Shown piece by piece: positions 27,741 to 36,996 of a DNA stretch of 64,000 nt. Position 1 is the stretch's first letter. Each line of letters begins with the position of its first letter. The notes beneath the pieces are model-generated. The model was not told the origin of the DNA and did no database searches. It saw nothing but the letters and a program-made list of their open reading frames with translations. The DNA lies in assembly GCF_050589845.1 (NCBI RefSeq), contig NZ_JBNGPA010000003.1:1-64000 (forward strand), written 5' to 3'. Made by a program: the position numbers and the translations under genes. This DNA is from Carboxylicivirga agarovorans. GTDB taxonomy: Bacteria; Bacteroidota; Bacteroidia; Bacteroidales; Marinilabiliaceae.

Positions 27741-28943
27741 TTATTTTTCCTCTTCTATAAATATGTCCTTACCCTTAACTTTGCATTTTATTTGAGCTAC
27801 GTCTTCCAATACCTCTATCACATCTTTCAAGGAGTCGTTCAAATCTAACTTACCAGATATGGTTTCTGAAAAAACTAACCCCTTAGGTACTATGAATTTC
27901 ACATCATAATAGCGCTCCACTCTTTTAAAGATTGTTCTTACATCTTCACTTGAGAAATCATACCATCCTTTTGTCCATGAAATAACTTTTTGAACATTAT
28001 ACTCTTCCTCTATTTCAATCGTATTATTTTCCTTATGAAAGGTTGCTCTTTGATTTGGCTCTAAAAGATACTCTTTCTTTCCAATTCCGAGGGCAGTTGG
28101 TCTTGACACAGCTACACTACCTTCTAACAATACGGTTTCTATTTTATTGTCTGAAGCATAAGCCGACACATCAAACCATGTTCCTAATACTTTGACATCC
28201 ATTTCTCCGGCATTCACTATAAAAGATTTATACTTGTTTCTGGCAACTTTAAAACAAGCTTCTCCTTCCAGGTAAACATCTCTTTTTTTGCCGGTGAATT
28301 CAGATGGAAATGCCAATCTACTACCTGCATTAAGCCATACTTTTGTACCATCTGCCAGAAGTAATTCGGAACGCTTTCCTTTAGGAACAATCACTTCATT
28401 CATCTCAACCTTCTGTCCTTCGATGCTTTTTAAATTAATGATACTATCATTAACTATCAATTGCTCCTTTTCCTGATCCAACACAATGAAAGATTCATTC
28501 ATCGTTAAAGCAATCTCTTCTCCCGAAGAAAGCACAAGGCGAGCATCATTGGATATTTTAAGCTCTGATTCTGCAAAATGATAGGCTTCCTCTTCTGTCA
28601 ATTGAAACAATCCCAATGTACCCAAAGATATTACTAACAATATTGAAGCAGCCCAACTAATACTTCTCCTAATCCTAAGCTTCTTTATTTGTCTCTTATT
28701 ATTAGCATCAAATTGCTCAATATTTCTCCAAATCCCCAATACAGATTGTTCATCCAAACCTTCACTGTCATCTTTTATCAACAATACAATCTCACGCGCC
28801 TCTTCAACCAAAGGCTTAAATCCCGGATTTTCTTCAATGAATGCATTCCACACATCGTTATTATCTCCTTTCAAAACCCAATCAATAAAGGATTTCTCCT
28901 CAATGAGTTCTTCAAGATTATATTTTAAAAAATCGTTCTTCAT
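27741..28943 (-). CDS. FecR-type anti-sigma factor
   Basis: This inner-membrane protein holds the partner ECF sigma factor until SusC senses ligand. It has 400 residues: a cytoplasmic N-terminus, one membrane span near residues 90-110 (ISWAASILLVISLGTLGLF), a FecR domain (VPKGKRSELLLADGTKVWLNAGSRLAFPS, YLEGEACFKVA) and a C-terminal secretin/STN-like domain (ISGKLDLNDSLKDVIEVLEDV) that should meet the STN domain of SusC. It follows the sigma gene by 91 bp in the same direction and precedes SusC by 166 bp. Confidence 0.95.
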   Translation of the reverse strand: MKNDFLKYNLEELIEEKSFIDWVLKGDNNDVWNAFIEENPGFKPLVEEAREIVLLIKDDSEGLDEQSVLGIWRNIEQFDANNKRQIKKLRIRRSISWAASILLVISLGTLGLFQLTEEEAYHFAESELKISNDARLVLSSGEEIALTMNESFIVLDQEKEQLIVNDSIINLKSIEGQKVEMNEVIVPKGKRSELLLADGTKVWLNAGSRLAFPSEFTGKKRDVYLEGEACFKVARNKYKSFIVNAGEMDVKVLGTWFDVSAYASDNKIETVLLEGSVAVSRPTALGIGKKEYLLEPNQRATFHKENNTIEIEEEYNVQKVISWTKGWYDFSSEDVRTIFKRVERYYDVKFIVPKGLVFSETISGKLDLNDSLKDVIEVLEDVAQIKCKVKGKDIFIEEEK

Positions 28944-29034
28944 TAAATGGTTTTTAACGCCTCTTTATTATAGAAAGACTGCAGTTTATTTTTTGTGGAC
29001 AAAAAAATTAAGTTTTTTTTATTTTTTTTTTAGA

Positions 29035-29613
29035 TCACCAAAGATTATTGAAGAAGAACAACAGCATGCTGGTTCCTCCAATTGCATCTTTAAGTGCACT
29101 TAATGACCTAAACACCAACTTTCTTGCTGAATCGTATTTAATTTGCATCAGTTCGCAAATTTCATCGTAATCAAGCTCACATGTGTATCGGTAAAAAAGT
29201 ATTTCACGCTGTTTGGAACTCAGTTTTTGCAATCCTTCCTGGACTTGCTTTTCACGGTGAGACAATTCTTCCTTCCCAATAATATCTTGTTCCGTAGAAA
29301 ACATAAATTGGGTGGTTGAATCATCTACCGTACCCAATTCCAGGTACTCATCGACAGATTTTGAACTACGTGCCAGTTTTCTTCGGAAAGATCTTAAAAG
29401 GTAAAACTTAATATTATCCGTCTCTCCAAGATTCTCCCTGGTACGGATTAAATCAAAAAACAGATCCTGAATAGTATCTTTTATGAGTTCTTCATCATGA
29501 CTGAATTTTTTACCGTAACGATGAAGTATTTGTACATGTTGATAATAAATATGCGAAAGGGCATAATTTTCCCCATTCCTAAAATCATCCCATATTTTCT
29601 TATCTGAATTCAT
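29035..29613 (-). CDS. ECF-type RNA polymerase sigma factor
   Basis: This 192-residue sigma-70 family factor would direct RNA polymerase to the PUL promoter when released by the FecR protein. Region 2 lies in the N-terminal half (YKDTIQDLFFDLIR-like segment, LLRSFRRKLARS). Region 4 reads LQKLSSKQREILFYRYTCELDYDEICELMQ and ends with a helix-turn-helix. It is the first gene of the PUL block and is probably autoregulated with its partner. Confidence 0.94.
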   Translation of the reverse strand: MNSDKKIWDDFRNGENYALSHIYYQHVQILHRYGKKFSHDEELIKDTIQDLFFDLIRTRENLGETDNIKFYLLRSFRRKLARSSKSVDEYLELGTVDDSTTQFMFSTEQDIIGKEELSHREKQVQEGLQKLSSKQREILFYRYTCELDYDEICELMQIKYDSARKLVFRSLSALKDAIGGTSMLLFFFNNLW

Positions 29614-29635
29614 ATTTGTACAACTAGCCTCTTCA

Positions 29636-29643
29636 CAAAGATA
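29636..29643 (-). promoter_or_regulatory. Candidate -7 box of the sigma/FecR promoter
   Basis: On the minus strand TATCTTTG matches the Bacteroidota -7 consensus TAnnTTTG and lies 22 bases before the sigma start codon. No clear -33 TTG was found at the usual distance, so this is tentative. Confidence 0.4.
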
Positions 29644-29761
29644 AATACTTTATAACAATTCTATTGAAAATTATTTCCTCGAGACGATGTATTAAAATCT
29701 GGAATTATTCATAGTTATATGATAACATAATTGAATGGCCTTATTCGTTTTTCTTAAAGCA

Positions 29762-30439
29762 TTAATAATTTTGTAATTCCATACTTAACCTTTCAAATTT
29801 CTTTTTATAATCTAACCTTGAATATTCAATTACTTTCCTAGCTTCTTCTAAACCATAAACTTGCGTAATTTCACAGTCCTTATCAAGACCAGGCATATCC
29901 TTATAGGTTAGAAAATAATGTTTTAAACGGGTAACGACCAATCCCGGCAACTCAGAAATATCCTTAATATTACCATACATAACATCCCCCTTTAAAACTG
30001 ATATAATTTTATCATCCGCTTCATTTCCATCAATCATCCTGAAACCTCCTATAGGGATAACATTTGCTATTATATCACCATGAGGAACATCCTTTTCTGT
30101 AAGCACAATAATATCAAGTGGATCACCATCTCCATCAATATCTTTTTTACCTGACATTTTTGAAGAATATTGCCCTACTTTATCACCACAATAAGTCTGT
30201 GGGATAAAGCCATATGGTGCAGGCACCACATTTGAATATTTTTGTGGACGATCAATACGCAAATATCCACTAGATTTGTCGACTTCATATTTAATAGTAT
30301 CTGTAGGTACCACTTCAATAAAACAAGTAATCATATCCTTCTCAGGTGCTCCAATATCTACACCATGCCAAGGATGAGATTTATACCTAAGTCCCATCAA
30401 TCTACCGATAGATTCCATAATATCGTAGGTTTCTTTCAT
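29762..30439 (-). CDS. ppa: Inorganic pyrophosphatase (family I)
   Basis: It hydrolyses pyrophosphate to phosphate in the cytoplasm. The 225-residue protein has the family I metal-binding signature DGDGDPLDI plus VPAPYGFIPQTYCGD and the later DGNEADDKIISV, with the expected Asp residues. Length is normal for the Bacteroidota form. It lies between the rhamnose operon and the PUL, same strand, but only 12 bases after a strong terminator that closes the rhamnose operon, so its expression may depend on readthrough. Why a pyrophosphatase should travel with this cargo is unclear; none of the neighbouring reactions makes pyrophosphate. Confidence 0.93.
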   Translation of the reverse strand: MKETYDIMESIGRLMGLRYKSHPWHGVDIGAPEKDMITCFIEVVPTDTIKYEVDKSSGYLRIDRPQKYSNVVPAPYGFIPQTYCGDKVGQYSSKMSGKKDIDGDGDPLDIIVLTEKDVPHGDIIANVIPIGGFRMIDGNEADDKIISVLKGDVMYGNIKDISELPGLVVTRLKHYFLTYKDMPGLDKDCEITQVYGLEEARKVIEYSRLDYKKKFERLSMELQNY

Positions 30440-30450
30440 GTTTTTTCAAT

Positions 30451-30478
30451 TAAAAAAAGGTGGGTTTTAAGCCCACCT
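30451..30478 (-). terminator. Rho-independent terminator of the rhamnose operon
   Basis: On the minus strand AGGTGGG/CCCACCT forms a 7-bp GC-rich stem followed by seven T, directly after the double-domain aldolase gene. It is placed 12 bases before the pyrophosphatase start codon. Confidence 0.88.
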
Positions 30479-30502
30479 CAATAAATTGTTGTATTAATAA
30501 AA

Positions 30503-31801
30503 CTATCCTAGAAACTTTTCTCGCAATGCTTCAACCTGCTCATCATTAATAGGGAATAGTTTTCCTAGAGGTGCTCCCATTACCAACGATTTAGCGCTAA
30601 ATTCAGCCACTTCTAATCTATCAAACGTCTGCAGCAGTTTATCTCCTGTTACTAAAAAAGAATCATTGGCAATAAGTACCGATGGTACAGATTCACTTAA
30701 CAATTCAGGTATGGCTTTATCTCCTTCGAAATGAACTCCGAAAGGAAGACAGGGAACATCTTGTAGAAAAATCCAACTCTCAGGAATGGTTCGTACATCA
30801 AACTTCACACCTGTTGTTCCATATGCCATCAGGTAAGGTGGCTGTGTTAATATAATAGAATTAATATGAGGATTTAACTCATAGATCTTTTGATGAAGAG
30901 CTACCGATCGACTTGGCGTTTTTTCCGGCTCAGCTTTTCCTCCTTTTATCTGAACTATATCCTCCGGCACAATGTCCCATCTTGCCACATGAGGAGGCGT
31001 CACCAAGAAATCATTATCCTTCCATCTTACCGATACTGTTCCATACGAACTAATCATTAGCCCCTGATCACAAGCTCTACGAACTATTTCACAGATCTCC
31101 TGACGAATTTTACGCTCTTCCGAAGGATATGATACATTATTATTTTTAGCAATATCATGAGGAATTTGCGATTCGAACTCTTCTATTTGTTCATCTGTGA
31201 GGTAAATAGGTTCTCCAATAGTTTTGGCATTAATGATGGTTCTGGCACAGAATTCCAATGTCTCAAAACGCGTATATGCATCCAGCAAATCAGATCCACC
31301 CAAGACCGTACCATGGTTTTCCATGATGACAGCCATATTTTTACTGTCTTTAAATTGGGCAGCAATTTTCTCACCCAGTTCCTCACTACCTGGCATTCCA
31401 TATGGTGCGTATCCTATCGAACCACAAATCTCTTTAGCTTGAGGAATGACATTGGTATTTGGAATATCTCTAACAATACTAAATGACACTAGTGCCGGTG
31501 GGTGTGCATGTATTACAGCCTTAATTTCAGGACGCACATCGTAGATTGCCTTATGAAAAGGGAACTCCGATGATGGTTTATGATCTCCAATAATTGTTCC
31601 ATCGCTTTTTACGCAGATGATGTCCTTTTCTGTTAAAGTACCTTTATCAATCGCAGAAGGAGTAACCCATATGTCACCGTTTTCATCCTTAATAGAAATA
31701 TTACCACCAGAGGTAGTTGTCATTCCATTCTTGTAAATCCTGCTAATTACTTTTGTTATCTGCACCTTCGGGTGCATCAACTTTACATCTAGTTGTTTCA
31801 T
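30503..31801 (-). CDS. Tandem class II aldolase-domain protein (sugar-phosphate aldolase)
   Basis: Two class II aldolase/adducin domains are fused (about residues 1-215 and 225-432). The first keeps the zinc and catalytic pattern: SSEFPFH with Glu, AVIHAHPPA with two His, and MENHGTVLGG with the third His. The second has lost it: the matching places read SRSVALH, IILTQPP and IANDSF. Only the N-terminal half should be catalytic; the C-terminal half may be structural. In this operon it is a candidate L-rhamnulose-1-phosphate aldolase, producing dihydroxyacetone phosphate and L-lactaldehyde. A second, separate class II aldolase is encoded at 34462-35574, so which one performs the rhamnulose step is open. 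Confidence 0.8.
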   Translation of the reverse strand: MKQLDVKLMHPKVQITKVISRIYKNGMTTTSGGNISIKDENGDIWVTPSAIDKGTLTEKDIICVKSDGTIIGDHKPSSEFPFHKAIYDVRPEIKAVIHAHPPALVSFSIVRDIPNTNVIPQAKEICGSIGYAPYGMPGSEELGEKIAAQFKDSKNMAVIMENHGTVLGGSDLLDAYTRFETLEFCARTIINAKTIGEPIYLTDEQIEEFESQIPHDIAKNNNVSYPSEERKIRQEICEIVRRACDQGLMISSYGTVSVRWKDNDFLVTPPHVARWDIVPEDIVQIKGGKAEPEKTPSRSVALHQKIYELNPHINSIILTQPPYLMAYGTTGVKFDVRTIPESWIFLQDVPCLPFGVHFEGDKAIPELLSESVPSVLIANDSFLVTGDKLLQTFDRLEVAEFSAKSLVMGAPLGKLFPINDEQVEALREKFLG

Positions 31802-31822
31802 ACCTTAAATAATTCGATAAAC

Positions 31823-31881
31823 GACCATAGATGAACCTACTTTGTTATTTATACCCTTTTCTGAGTAGGTACCTCATGGTC
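31823..31881 (-). other. Intercistronic hairpin in the rhamnose operon
   Basis: GACCAT...ACCTACT pairs with AGTAGGT...ATGGTC to give a long imperfect hairpin between the fucO-like and double-aldolase genes, without a T-run. It may be an RNA-processing or stabilising element. Confidence 0.4.
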
Positions 31882-31915
31882 ATTTATTCTTCTCTTAAAT
31901 AATCCGTTCTTATTA

Positions 31916-33070
31916 TTAAAGTGCTGCTGTATATATTTTAATGGTATCCTCTAATGTCATTTCTTTTGGGTTACCTCCTGCACACACATCAAGCAATGCA
32001 TTTTTCGACATTAGTTCAATATCCTTTTCTTGTACACCCAACTCTTTTAATCCACTAGGAATTCCTACATCGGCAGAAAGTTTTTTGATAGCATTAATAG
32101 CAACTTTGTTAGCTTCTTCAGTAGTCATACCAGCAGTATCTTCACCAAGGGCTTCTGCAATATCTCTGAACTTATCTCCACAGGCATCGGCATTAAACTC
32201 CTCTACGTATGGCAGTAACACAGCATTACAAACACCATGAGGAAGATTATAAAATCCACCTAATTGGTGTGCCATTGAATGCACATATCCTAAACCACAA
32301 TTTGAAAAAGCCTGACCAGCAATAAACTGTCCCCATGCCATTTTACTTCGTGCCTCAACATTATTGCCATCTTTAACTGCATTACGTAAACTTTCTCCAA
32401 TAAGTTTAATAGCCTTAATAGCAAGTGCATCAGACCACTCAAAGGCACCAGCAGTAACATAAGCTTCAATGGCATGCGTTAGCGCATCCATACCGGTTGC
32501 TGCCGTTAATGGGGCAGGTTTATTCAACATTAATAATGGGTCGTTGACAGCAATATCGACCAAACAGTTTTTATCTACCATTACCATCTTTACTTTACGC
32601 TTTTCATCTGTAATAACGTAGTTGATTGTAATTTCACTTGCTGTGCCGGCGGTTGTATTAATGGCTATAATGGGTAATGACTTCTTTTTAGAGACATGAA
32701 TTCCTTCGTAATCCTCAATAGCACCTCCATTGGTGGCTAAAATACCAATAGCTTTACCACAATCCTGTGGAGAACCGCCGCCTAAAGTAATGATACAATC
32801 ACATGCATTTTTTTGAAGAGTTGCCAAACCATTGTTTACATTCTCTACTGTTGGATTCTGACTCACATCACTATAAATCACATAGTCCAATTTAGCCGCT
32901 AAAAGTATATTTTCCACTTCTTTAGCCAAACCAATTTCAAGTAACATTTTATCGGTTACTAATAATGCTTTTTTAAACCCCCGTGATTTAAATTCTTCTT
33001 CCAGTTCTTTTAAAGACTCTGGCCCCACTATACTCAATGGAGGTAAATAAATTTTTCTTGAAATGTTCAT
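31916..33070 (-). CDS. fucO: Iron-containing alcohol dehydrogenase, L-lactaldehyde reductase
   Basis: It reduces L-lactaldehyde, the aldolase product of rhamnose breakdown, to 1,2-propanediol with NADH, or works in reverse. The 384-residue protein shows the family III ADH layout: the nucleotide-binding GGGSPQDCGKAIG, TTAGTASEIT, GMDALTHAIEAY and GYVHSMAHQLGGFYNLPHG, whose His residues with an Asp bind iron. Its length and position between kinase and aldolase genes match FucO/RhaO proteins of rhamnose and fucose operons. The upstream kinase gene is 12 bp away, so they are co-transcribed. Confidence 0.9.
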   Translation of the reverse strand: MNISRKIYLPPLSIVGPESLKELEEEFKSRGFKKALLVTDKMLLEIGLAKEVENILLAAKLDYVIYSDVSQNPTVENVNNGLATLQKNACDCIITLGGGSPQDCGKAIGILATNGGAIEDYEGIHVSKKKSLPIIAINTTAGTASEITINYVITDEKRKVKMVMVDKNCLVDIAVNDPLLMLNKPAPLTAATGMDALTHAIEAYVTAGAFEWSDALAIKAIKLIGESLRNAVKDGNNVEARSKMAWGQFIAGQAFSNCGLGYVHSMAHQLGGFYNLPHGVCNAVLLPYVEEFNADACGDKFRDIAEALGEDTAGMTTEEANKVAINAIKKLSADVGIPSGLKELGVQEKDIELMSKNALLDVCAGGNPKEMTLEDTIKIYTAAL

Positions 33071-33082
33071 ATAATTATCTTT

Positions 33083-34462
33083 TTATACTATGCTTTTAGA
33101 ATCTTGTATCAACTCAATTTGACTGCTATCAAATCCATCCAACTGATCAGCAATTACAAGGGCAGCACCTAATGCACTTGCATTATCAATTTCTGAGGTA
33201 AACACCTTCTTCGAAGAGAAATACTCTGCTAATAGACATAAGTAAATACTGTTTCTTGCAAAACCGCCTGATACATACAAAACTTCCGTTTGGTCGTTGG
33301 CTGGAATAATAAAATTGATAGAATCAATAGATAAAGCGGTCAATTCCATGACCAGACGAGTATAAGCTTCATCGAAATCTTTAAAAACAGATAGATCAAT
33401 CTTATCTATTCCTTTCTCAAAGTCATTAATCCCATTTGGAAAGAAGACCTTCTTATTTCCAAATTTTTCTTTTAAGGCTTTGATCATTTCTGGCTGGTAC
33501 GATAAAGACTTAAAATAATTCTCTTCAATACCAAAGTAAGAATTTAGCTTTTCTATTAACTTCTCATGGTAATATCCCATAAATAAACGAGATGATTTAA
33601 CCTGACGTTTTTGAGGTGTTAAGAAACACAAACAATCATTATTTAGCTGGTCGCTGGTTAATGGCTCATCGTTATATGGATTCATACTAATACACCATGT
33701 ACCGGTTGATACCAAAATAAATTTATCGTTTGAGTTTTCAAGATAAGGTACCAGAGAAGCTGAACTATCATGAATTCCAACCCCGGTTTTAATCTCTTTA
33801 CCTTTTATCATGGCTGGATACACCGTATTATTATTAACTAGATCCGGCAGGTTTACCTCTTCATCTTTTACCCAGGGATGATATTGCATATTATCAAAAT
33901 CCCACATAAATGTATGACAACCAACAGAAGTTGGTTCTGATGTAACCTTACCCGTCAGAATATATGAAAGGTACTGCGGAAAATGCAATATGTGATTGAC
34001 CTGTGACCATAACTCTTTCTTTTTCGTTTTGAGCCAAAGTGCCTGAATGCCTGAATTTAGTAACAATCCTAGGGCCGGACTTGCTGTTCGGCGGCAAAAC
34101 TCATGAATTCCACCATTAGCTCTAAATAGCTCGTTTTGGATGTCCGGATTAACCTCTTTAAGGTAATTATAAATAGGAGTAAGGAGCTTTCCATCTTTGT
34201 TTATATAAGCCAAAGATGCTCCATATGTTGAAAAATTAATCCCTTGAATATCAAACTTTCTTTCGCTAACAATGGAATCTAAAGTAGCTATCATCCAATC
34301 CTGGATAAGCTGAATATCATCGCATTCAAATCCGTCTTCATCAACAGTGGTAGCAAACTTTTGCTCGCTATTGTGAACAACTTTCATCTTCTTATCGAAC
34401 AACAATATTTTCTTGTTCGTTTTTCCAATATCAAATACTGCAATTACTTTTGTCGCACTCAT
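33083..34462 (-). CDS. rhaB: FGGY-family carbohydrate kinase, probably L-rhamnulokinase
   Basis: It is predicted to phosphorylate L-rhamnulose to rhamnulose 1-phosphate with ATP. The 459 residues have the FGGY opening VFDIGKTNKKILLFD (phosphate-binding loop), the central GVGIHDSSASLVPYL with the usual catalytic Asp, VSTGTWCISMN, and the C-terminal VLYVSGGFARNSIYL and DNASALGAALV. Its start overlaps the stop of the upstream aldolase by one base (TAATG), implying translational coupling. FGGY kinases vary in substrate (rhamnulose, fuculose, xylulose); the adjacent RhaA and RhaT decide for rhamnulose. Confidence 0.87.
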   Translation of the reverse strand: MSATKVIAVFDIGKTNKKILLFDKKMKVVHNSEQKFATTVDEDGFECDDIQLIQDWMIATLDSIVSERKFDIQGINFSTYGASLAYINKDGKLLTPIYNYLKEVNPDIQNELFRANGGIHEFCRRTASPALGLLLNSGIQALWLKTKKKELWSQVNHILHFPQYLSYILTGKVTSEPTSVGCHTFMWDFDNMQYHPWVKDEEVNLPDLVNNNTVYPAMIKGKEIKTGVGIHDSSASLVPYLENSNDKFILVSTGTWCISMNPYNDEPLTSDQLNNDCLCFLTPQKRQVKSSRLFMGYYHEKLIEKLNSYFGIEENYFKSLSYQPEMIKALKEKFGNKKVFFPNGINDFEKGIDKIDLSVFKDFDEAYTRLVMELTALSIDSINFIIPANDQTEVLYVSGGFARNSIYLCLLAEYFSSKKVFTSEIDNASALGAALVIADQLDGFDSSQIELIQDSKSIV

Positions 34463-35574
34463 TATTTACTTTCTTTTGACATTTTACGTCTGTAATTTTC
34501 CACCTCCCAATTATCAATAAAATCAATTTGCTTACAGGTCATTGGACGTGGTCCCCCGAAGGCGGTAGTCAAATAGCTTATCTTCATCATATCTTTAAAA
34601 ACATCAAGCACAATAGTGGCCGACTTTAAATTTTCTTCTATACAGATTAGCCCATGCCCTTCAATAGCTACTACTTTTGGATAGTAGCCGTTCACATTTT
34701 TAAAAGATGTGATTTCAGCATTAATATCGGAATTGGCTTTCAGGTATAAATATCTGGATTTGCAATACACAATATTATCCGGCGTAAAAGGAATGTTCAC
34801 CTTTGAAAATACATTGACGTTCTTAACGAAAAACTGAACCAACTCACTTGAGTCAATAACTTTACTATCTATATCAGCACCATTTATTTGAACCTGATCA
34901 GCCAGCTTTAAAAGCTCTTTGTTATCGGAGTTCATTTCCGAAGGAAGACTTGATATATTTTTATTTAGCTTATACTCAACATTTTCGTATATTTCTTCTA
35001 TCTCTTTACAAGTATCTGCCCCAACAAACACCCCATGATTCTCAAGAAAAATGATTTGGGCTTCCTTTCTTTTTTCTAACCTAAAGTCCTCTAAAGCAAG
35101 TTCTACTTTTTTAAAAAGAATATAACCGGGATCTGTATAGGGCACATAAACCACTTCATCTCCCCAAATCTCTTTAATCTCTTCTTTAGAGTTTTTTGCA
35201 CATAAAACACCATTAACTAACGTAGGGTGCGTATGCATTATGTACTTATACTGGATAACCTCATGCATGCTGGCTTCTACAGAAGGTCTTTTTCCATCAG
35301 GTGACAAAATAGCCTTTTGCAAATCCTGTTTTACTTCTTCTTCCCTCAATTTTGCATCCTCACTATACTTCTTTTCAGAAAGGACTCGCATCATTTTTCT
35401 ATCGAGACAAACAAATCCCTTTTCATCTATATTGGCCATTGAAGTGCCACTAGCCTTTACCCACATCAAGTTCTTATTTTTATAAGAACTATTTCCACCC
35501 CCAGCAATAATATAATCAGGATTCTTTCCGAATTTCTGAGACAGGTTTATCAATTCATTGAGATTATCTTCCAT
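34462..35574 (-). CDS. Class II aldolase, RhaD/RhaE-like, without dehydrogenase domain
   Basis: This 370-residue class II aldolase/adducin protein probably cleaves L-rhamnulose 1-phosphate. The opening AGGGNSSYKNKNLMWVKASG resembles the aldolase half of bifunctional rhamnulose-1-phosphate aldolase/alcohol dehydrogenases, but the usual C-terminal short-chain dehydrogenase half is missing. That fits a separate FucO-like reductase in the operon. Zinc-site residues are present: ASMHE, MHTHPTLVNG and LENHGVFVG. A C-terminal stretch of about 150 residues contains a second, degenerate aldolase-like segment (IEGHGLICIEEN). The gene overlaps the kinase gene by one base. Confidence 0.82.
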   Translation of the reverse strand: MEDNLNELINLSQKFGKNPDYIIAGGGNSSYKNKNLMWVKASGTSMANIDEKGFVCLDRKMMRVLSEKKYSEDAKLREEEVKQDLQKAILSPDGKRPSVEASMHEVIQYKYIMHTHPTLVNGVLCAKNSKEEIKEIWGDEVVYVPYTDPGYILFKKVELALEDFRLEKRKEAQIIFLENHGVFVGADTCKEIEEIYENVEYKLNKNISSLPSEMNSDNKELLKLADQVQINGADIDSKVIDSSELVQFFVKNVNVFSKVNIPFTPDNIVYCKSRYLYLKANSDINAEITSFKNVNGYYPKVVAIEGHGLICIEENLKSATIVLDVFKDMMKISYLTTAFGGPRPMTCKQIDFIDNWEVENYRRKMSKESK

Positions 35575-35612
35575 GTAAAGAGTTTTAGATATATTGATTT
35601 AATAGGATCAAA

Positions 35613-35668
35613 AAGGGTAGGTAAAGAATGAACCTGGGTCAAACAAGCACTTTTTCTCTACCTACCTT
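35613..35668 (-). other. Intercistronic hairpin between rhaA and the aldolase gene
   Basis: AAGGGTAGGTA pairs with TACCTACCTT, with one bulged G, around a loop of about 35 bases. It has no T-run. It resembles the hairpin at 31823-31881 in using GTAGGT-type stems and lying between genes of the same operon. Confidence 0.4.
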
Positions 35669-35676
35669 AATATCAG

Positions 35677-36942
35677 TTATCTTTTAGACAACACTTCTTT
35701 CTCGTATGCCTGTATTTCAGTAATATAATCCTCTCCTACTGCTACGCCTTCTTGCAAACAATAGTAATCCCAAACCGCACCAAAAGGCTTAGTTTTTAAC
35801 TCTTCTAGAAGAGCTAAACGCTCAAAATTTTGTCCATTTTCTTCATATTTTACCAATGTAGAAGTTGGCTCCAACAAAGCAATCATGAATGCTTTTTGAG
35901 CTGCACGTGTACCTACCACATAAGCACCAATACGGTTGATTGATGCATCGAAGAAGTCAAGACCCACATTTACTCTGTCAATAAAGTCATTACGTACAAT
36001 CTCCAAAGCGATTAGCTGCACTTCTTCGTTTAATGTTACAACATGGTCAGAATCCCAACGAATAGGACGAGTTACATGTAATAATACTTCATCCACAAAC
36101 TGAAGGCAAGAAGAAATCTTATCACCTACAACTTCCGTTGGGTGGAAGTGACCATTATCTAAACAAATCATTTTATTGTTCTTGATCGCATATCCCAAGT
36201 AGTAATCATGCGATCCAACAGTCATTGATTCAGCACCAATACCAAATACTTTACTTTCAACAGCATCTTTCATATGCTCTTTTGGAAACTCTTGAGCTAA
36301 ACCTTCGTCAAGCGACTTGGTTAACTGAGCACGCATACCATTTCTGTCAATTGGTGTATCTTTTGATCCATCAGGAATCCATGTATTTAATACACAAGGA
36401 GTACCTAACTGTTTTCCTATTTCTGCAGCAATTTCACGAGAACGTTTTAAGTGCTCTACCCAGAATTTACGTACCTCTTCGTCTTTTGAAGATAAAGTGA
36501 ATCCACTATCAGCTTTTGGGTGAGAAAAGAATGAACCATTAAAGTCCATACCAATTTCCATTTTCTTACACCAGTCAATCCATCCCTGGAATTGCTTCAC
36601 ACTAATGGCATCACGATCTACCATACCATCAGAAAAATCACCATATAAAGCATGTACGTTAATACGTTGCTTACCGGGTAACATAGACATTACTTTTTCA
36701 AGGTCAGCCATAATTTCTTCAGCATTACGAGCTTTTCCTGGGTAATTACCTGTAGCTTGGATACCACCAGAAAGTTGTCCGTCAGGATTTTCTGTACCGG
36801 AAACATCATCAGTTTGCCAACAGTGAAGACTTATTTGTACATCATTAATTTTTTTAAGTACTGTGTCAGTATCTACACCAATAGCTGCATACTGCTCTTT
36901 GGCCAATTCATAGGCCTTAATAATTTGTTCTTTACTTGCCAT
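35677..36942 (-). CDS. rhaA: L-rhamnose isomerase
   Basis: It converts L-rhamnose to L-rhamnulose, the first cytoplasmic step. The 421-residue protein is the classical RhaA type: VQISLHCWQTDDVSG, LSGGIQATGNYPGKARNAEEI, INVHALYGDF, MDFNGSFFSHPKADSGFTLSS, VLNTWIPDGSKD and CLDNGHFHPTEVV are all recognisable and include metal-binding His and Asp positions. Its length equals that of the enterobacterial enzyme. It lies directly after rhaT (54 bp). Confidence 0.97.
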   Translation of the reverse strand: MASKEQIIKAYELAKEQYAAIGVDTDTVLKKINDVQISLHCWQTDDVSGTENPDGQLSGGIQATGNYPGKARNAEEIMADLEKVMSMLPGKQRINVHALYGDFSDGMVDRDAISVKQFQGWIDWCKKMEIGMDFNGSFFSHPKADSGFTLSSKDEEVRKFWVEHLKRSREIAAEIGKQLGTPCVLNTWIPDGSKDTPIDRNGMRAQLTKSLDEGLAQEFPKEHMKDAVESKVFGIGAESMTVGSHDYYLGYAIKNNKMICLDNGHFHPTEVVGDKISSCLQFVDEVLLHVTRPIRWDSDHVVTLNEEVQLIALEIVRNDFIDRVNVGLDFFDASINRIGAYVVGTRAAQKAFMIALLEPTSTLVKYEENGQNFERLALLEELKTKPFGAVWDYYCLQEGVAVGEDYITEIQAYEKEVLSKR

Positions 36943-36996
36943 AATTGATAAAATCTATATTTTCTAAAACTATTTCTTAATTTTTTTCTAAACAGA

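Noticed and set aside
2762..29613. Naming the PUL substrate as ulvan
   Set aside because: Rhamnose and sulfate fit, but no ulvan lyase or unsaturated glucuronyl hydrolase was seen; rhamnan sulfate or another rhamnose-rich glycan fits equally well.
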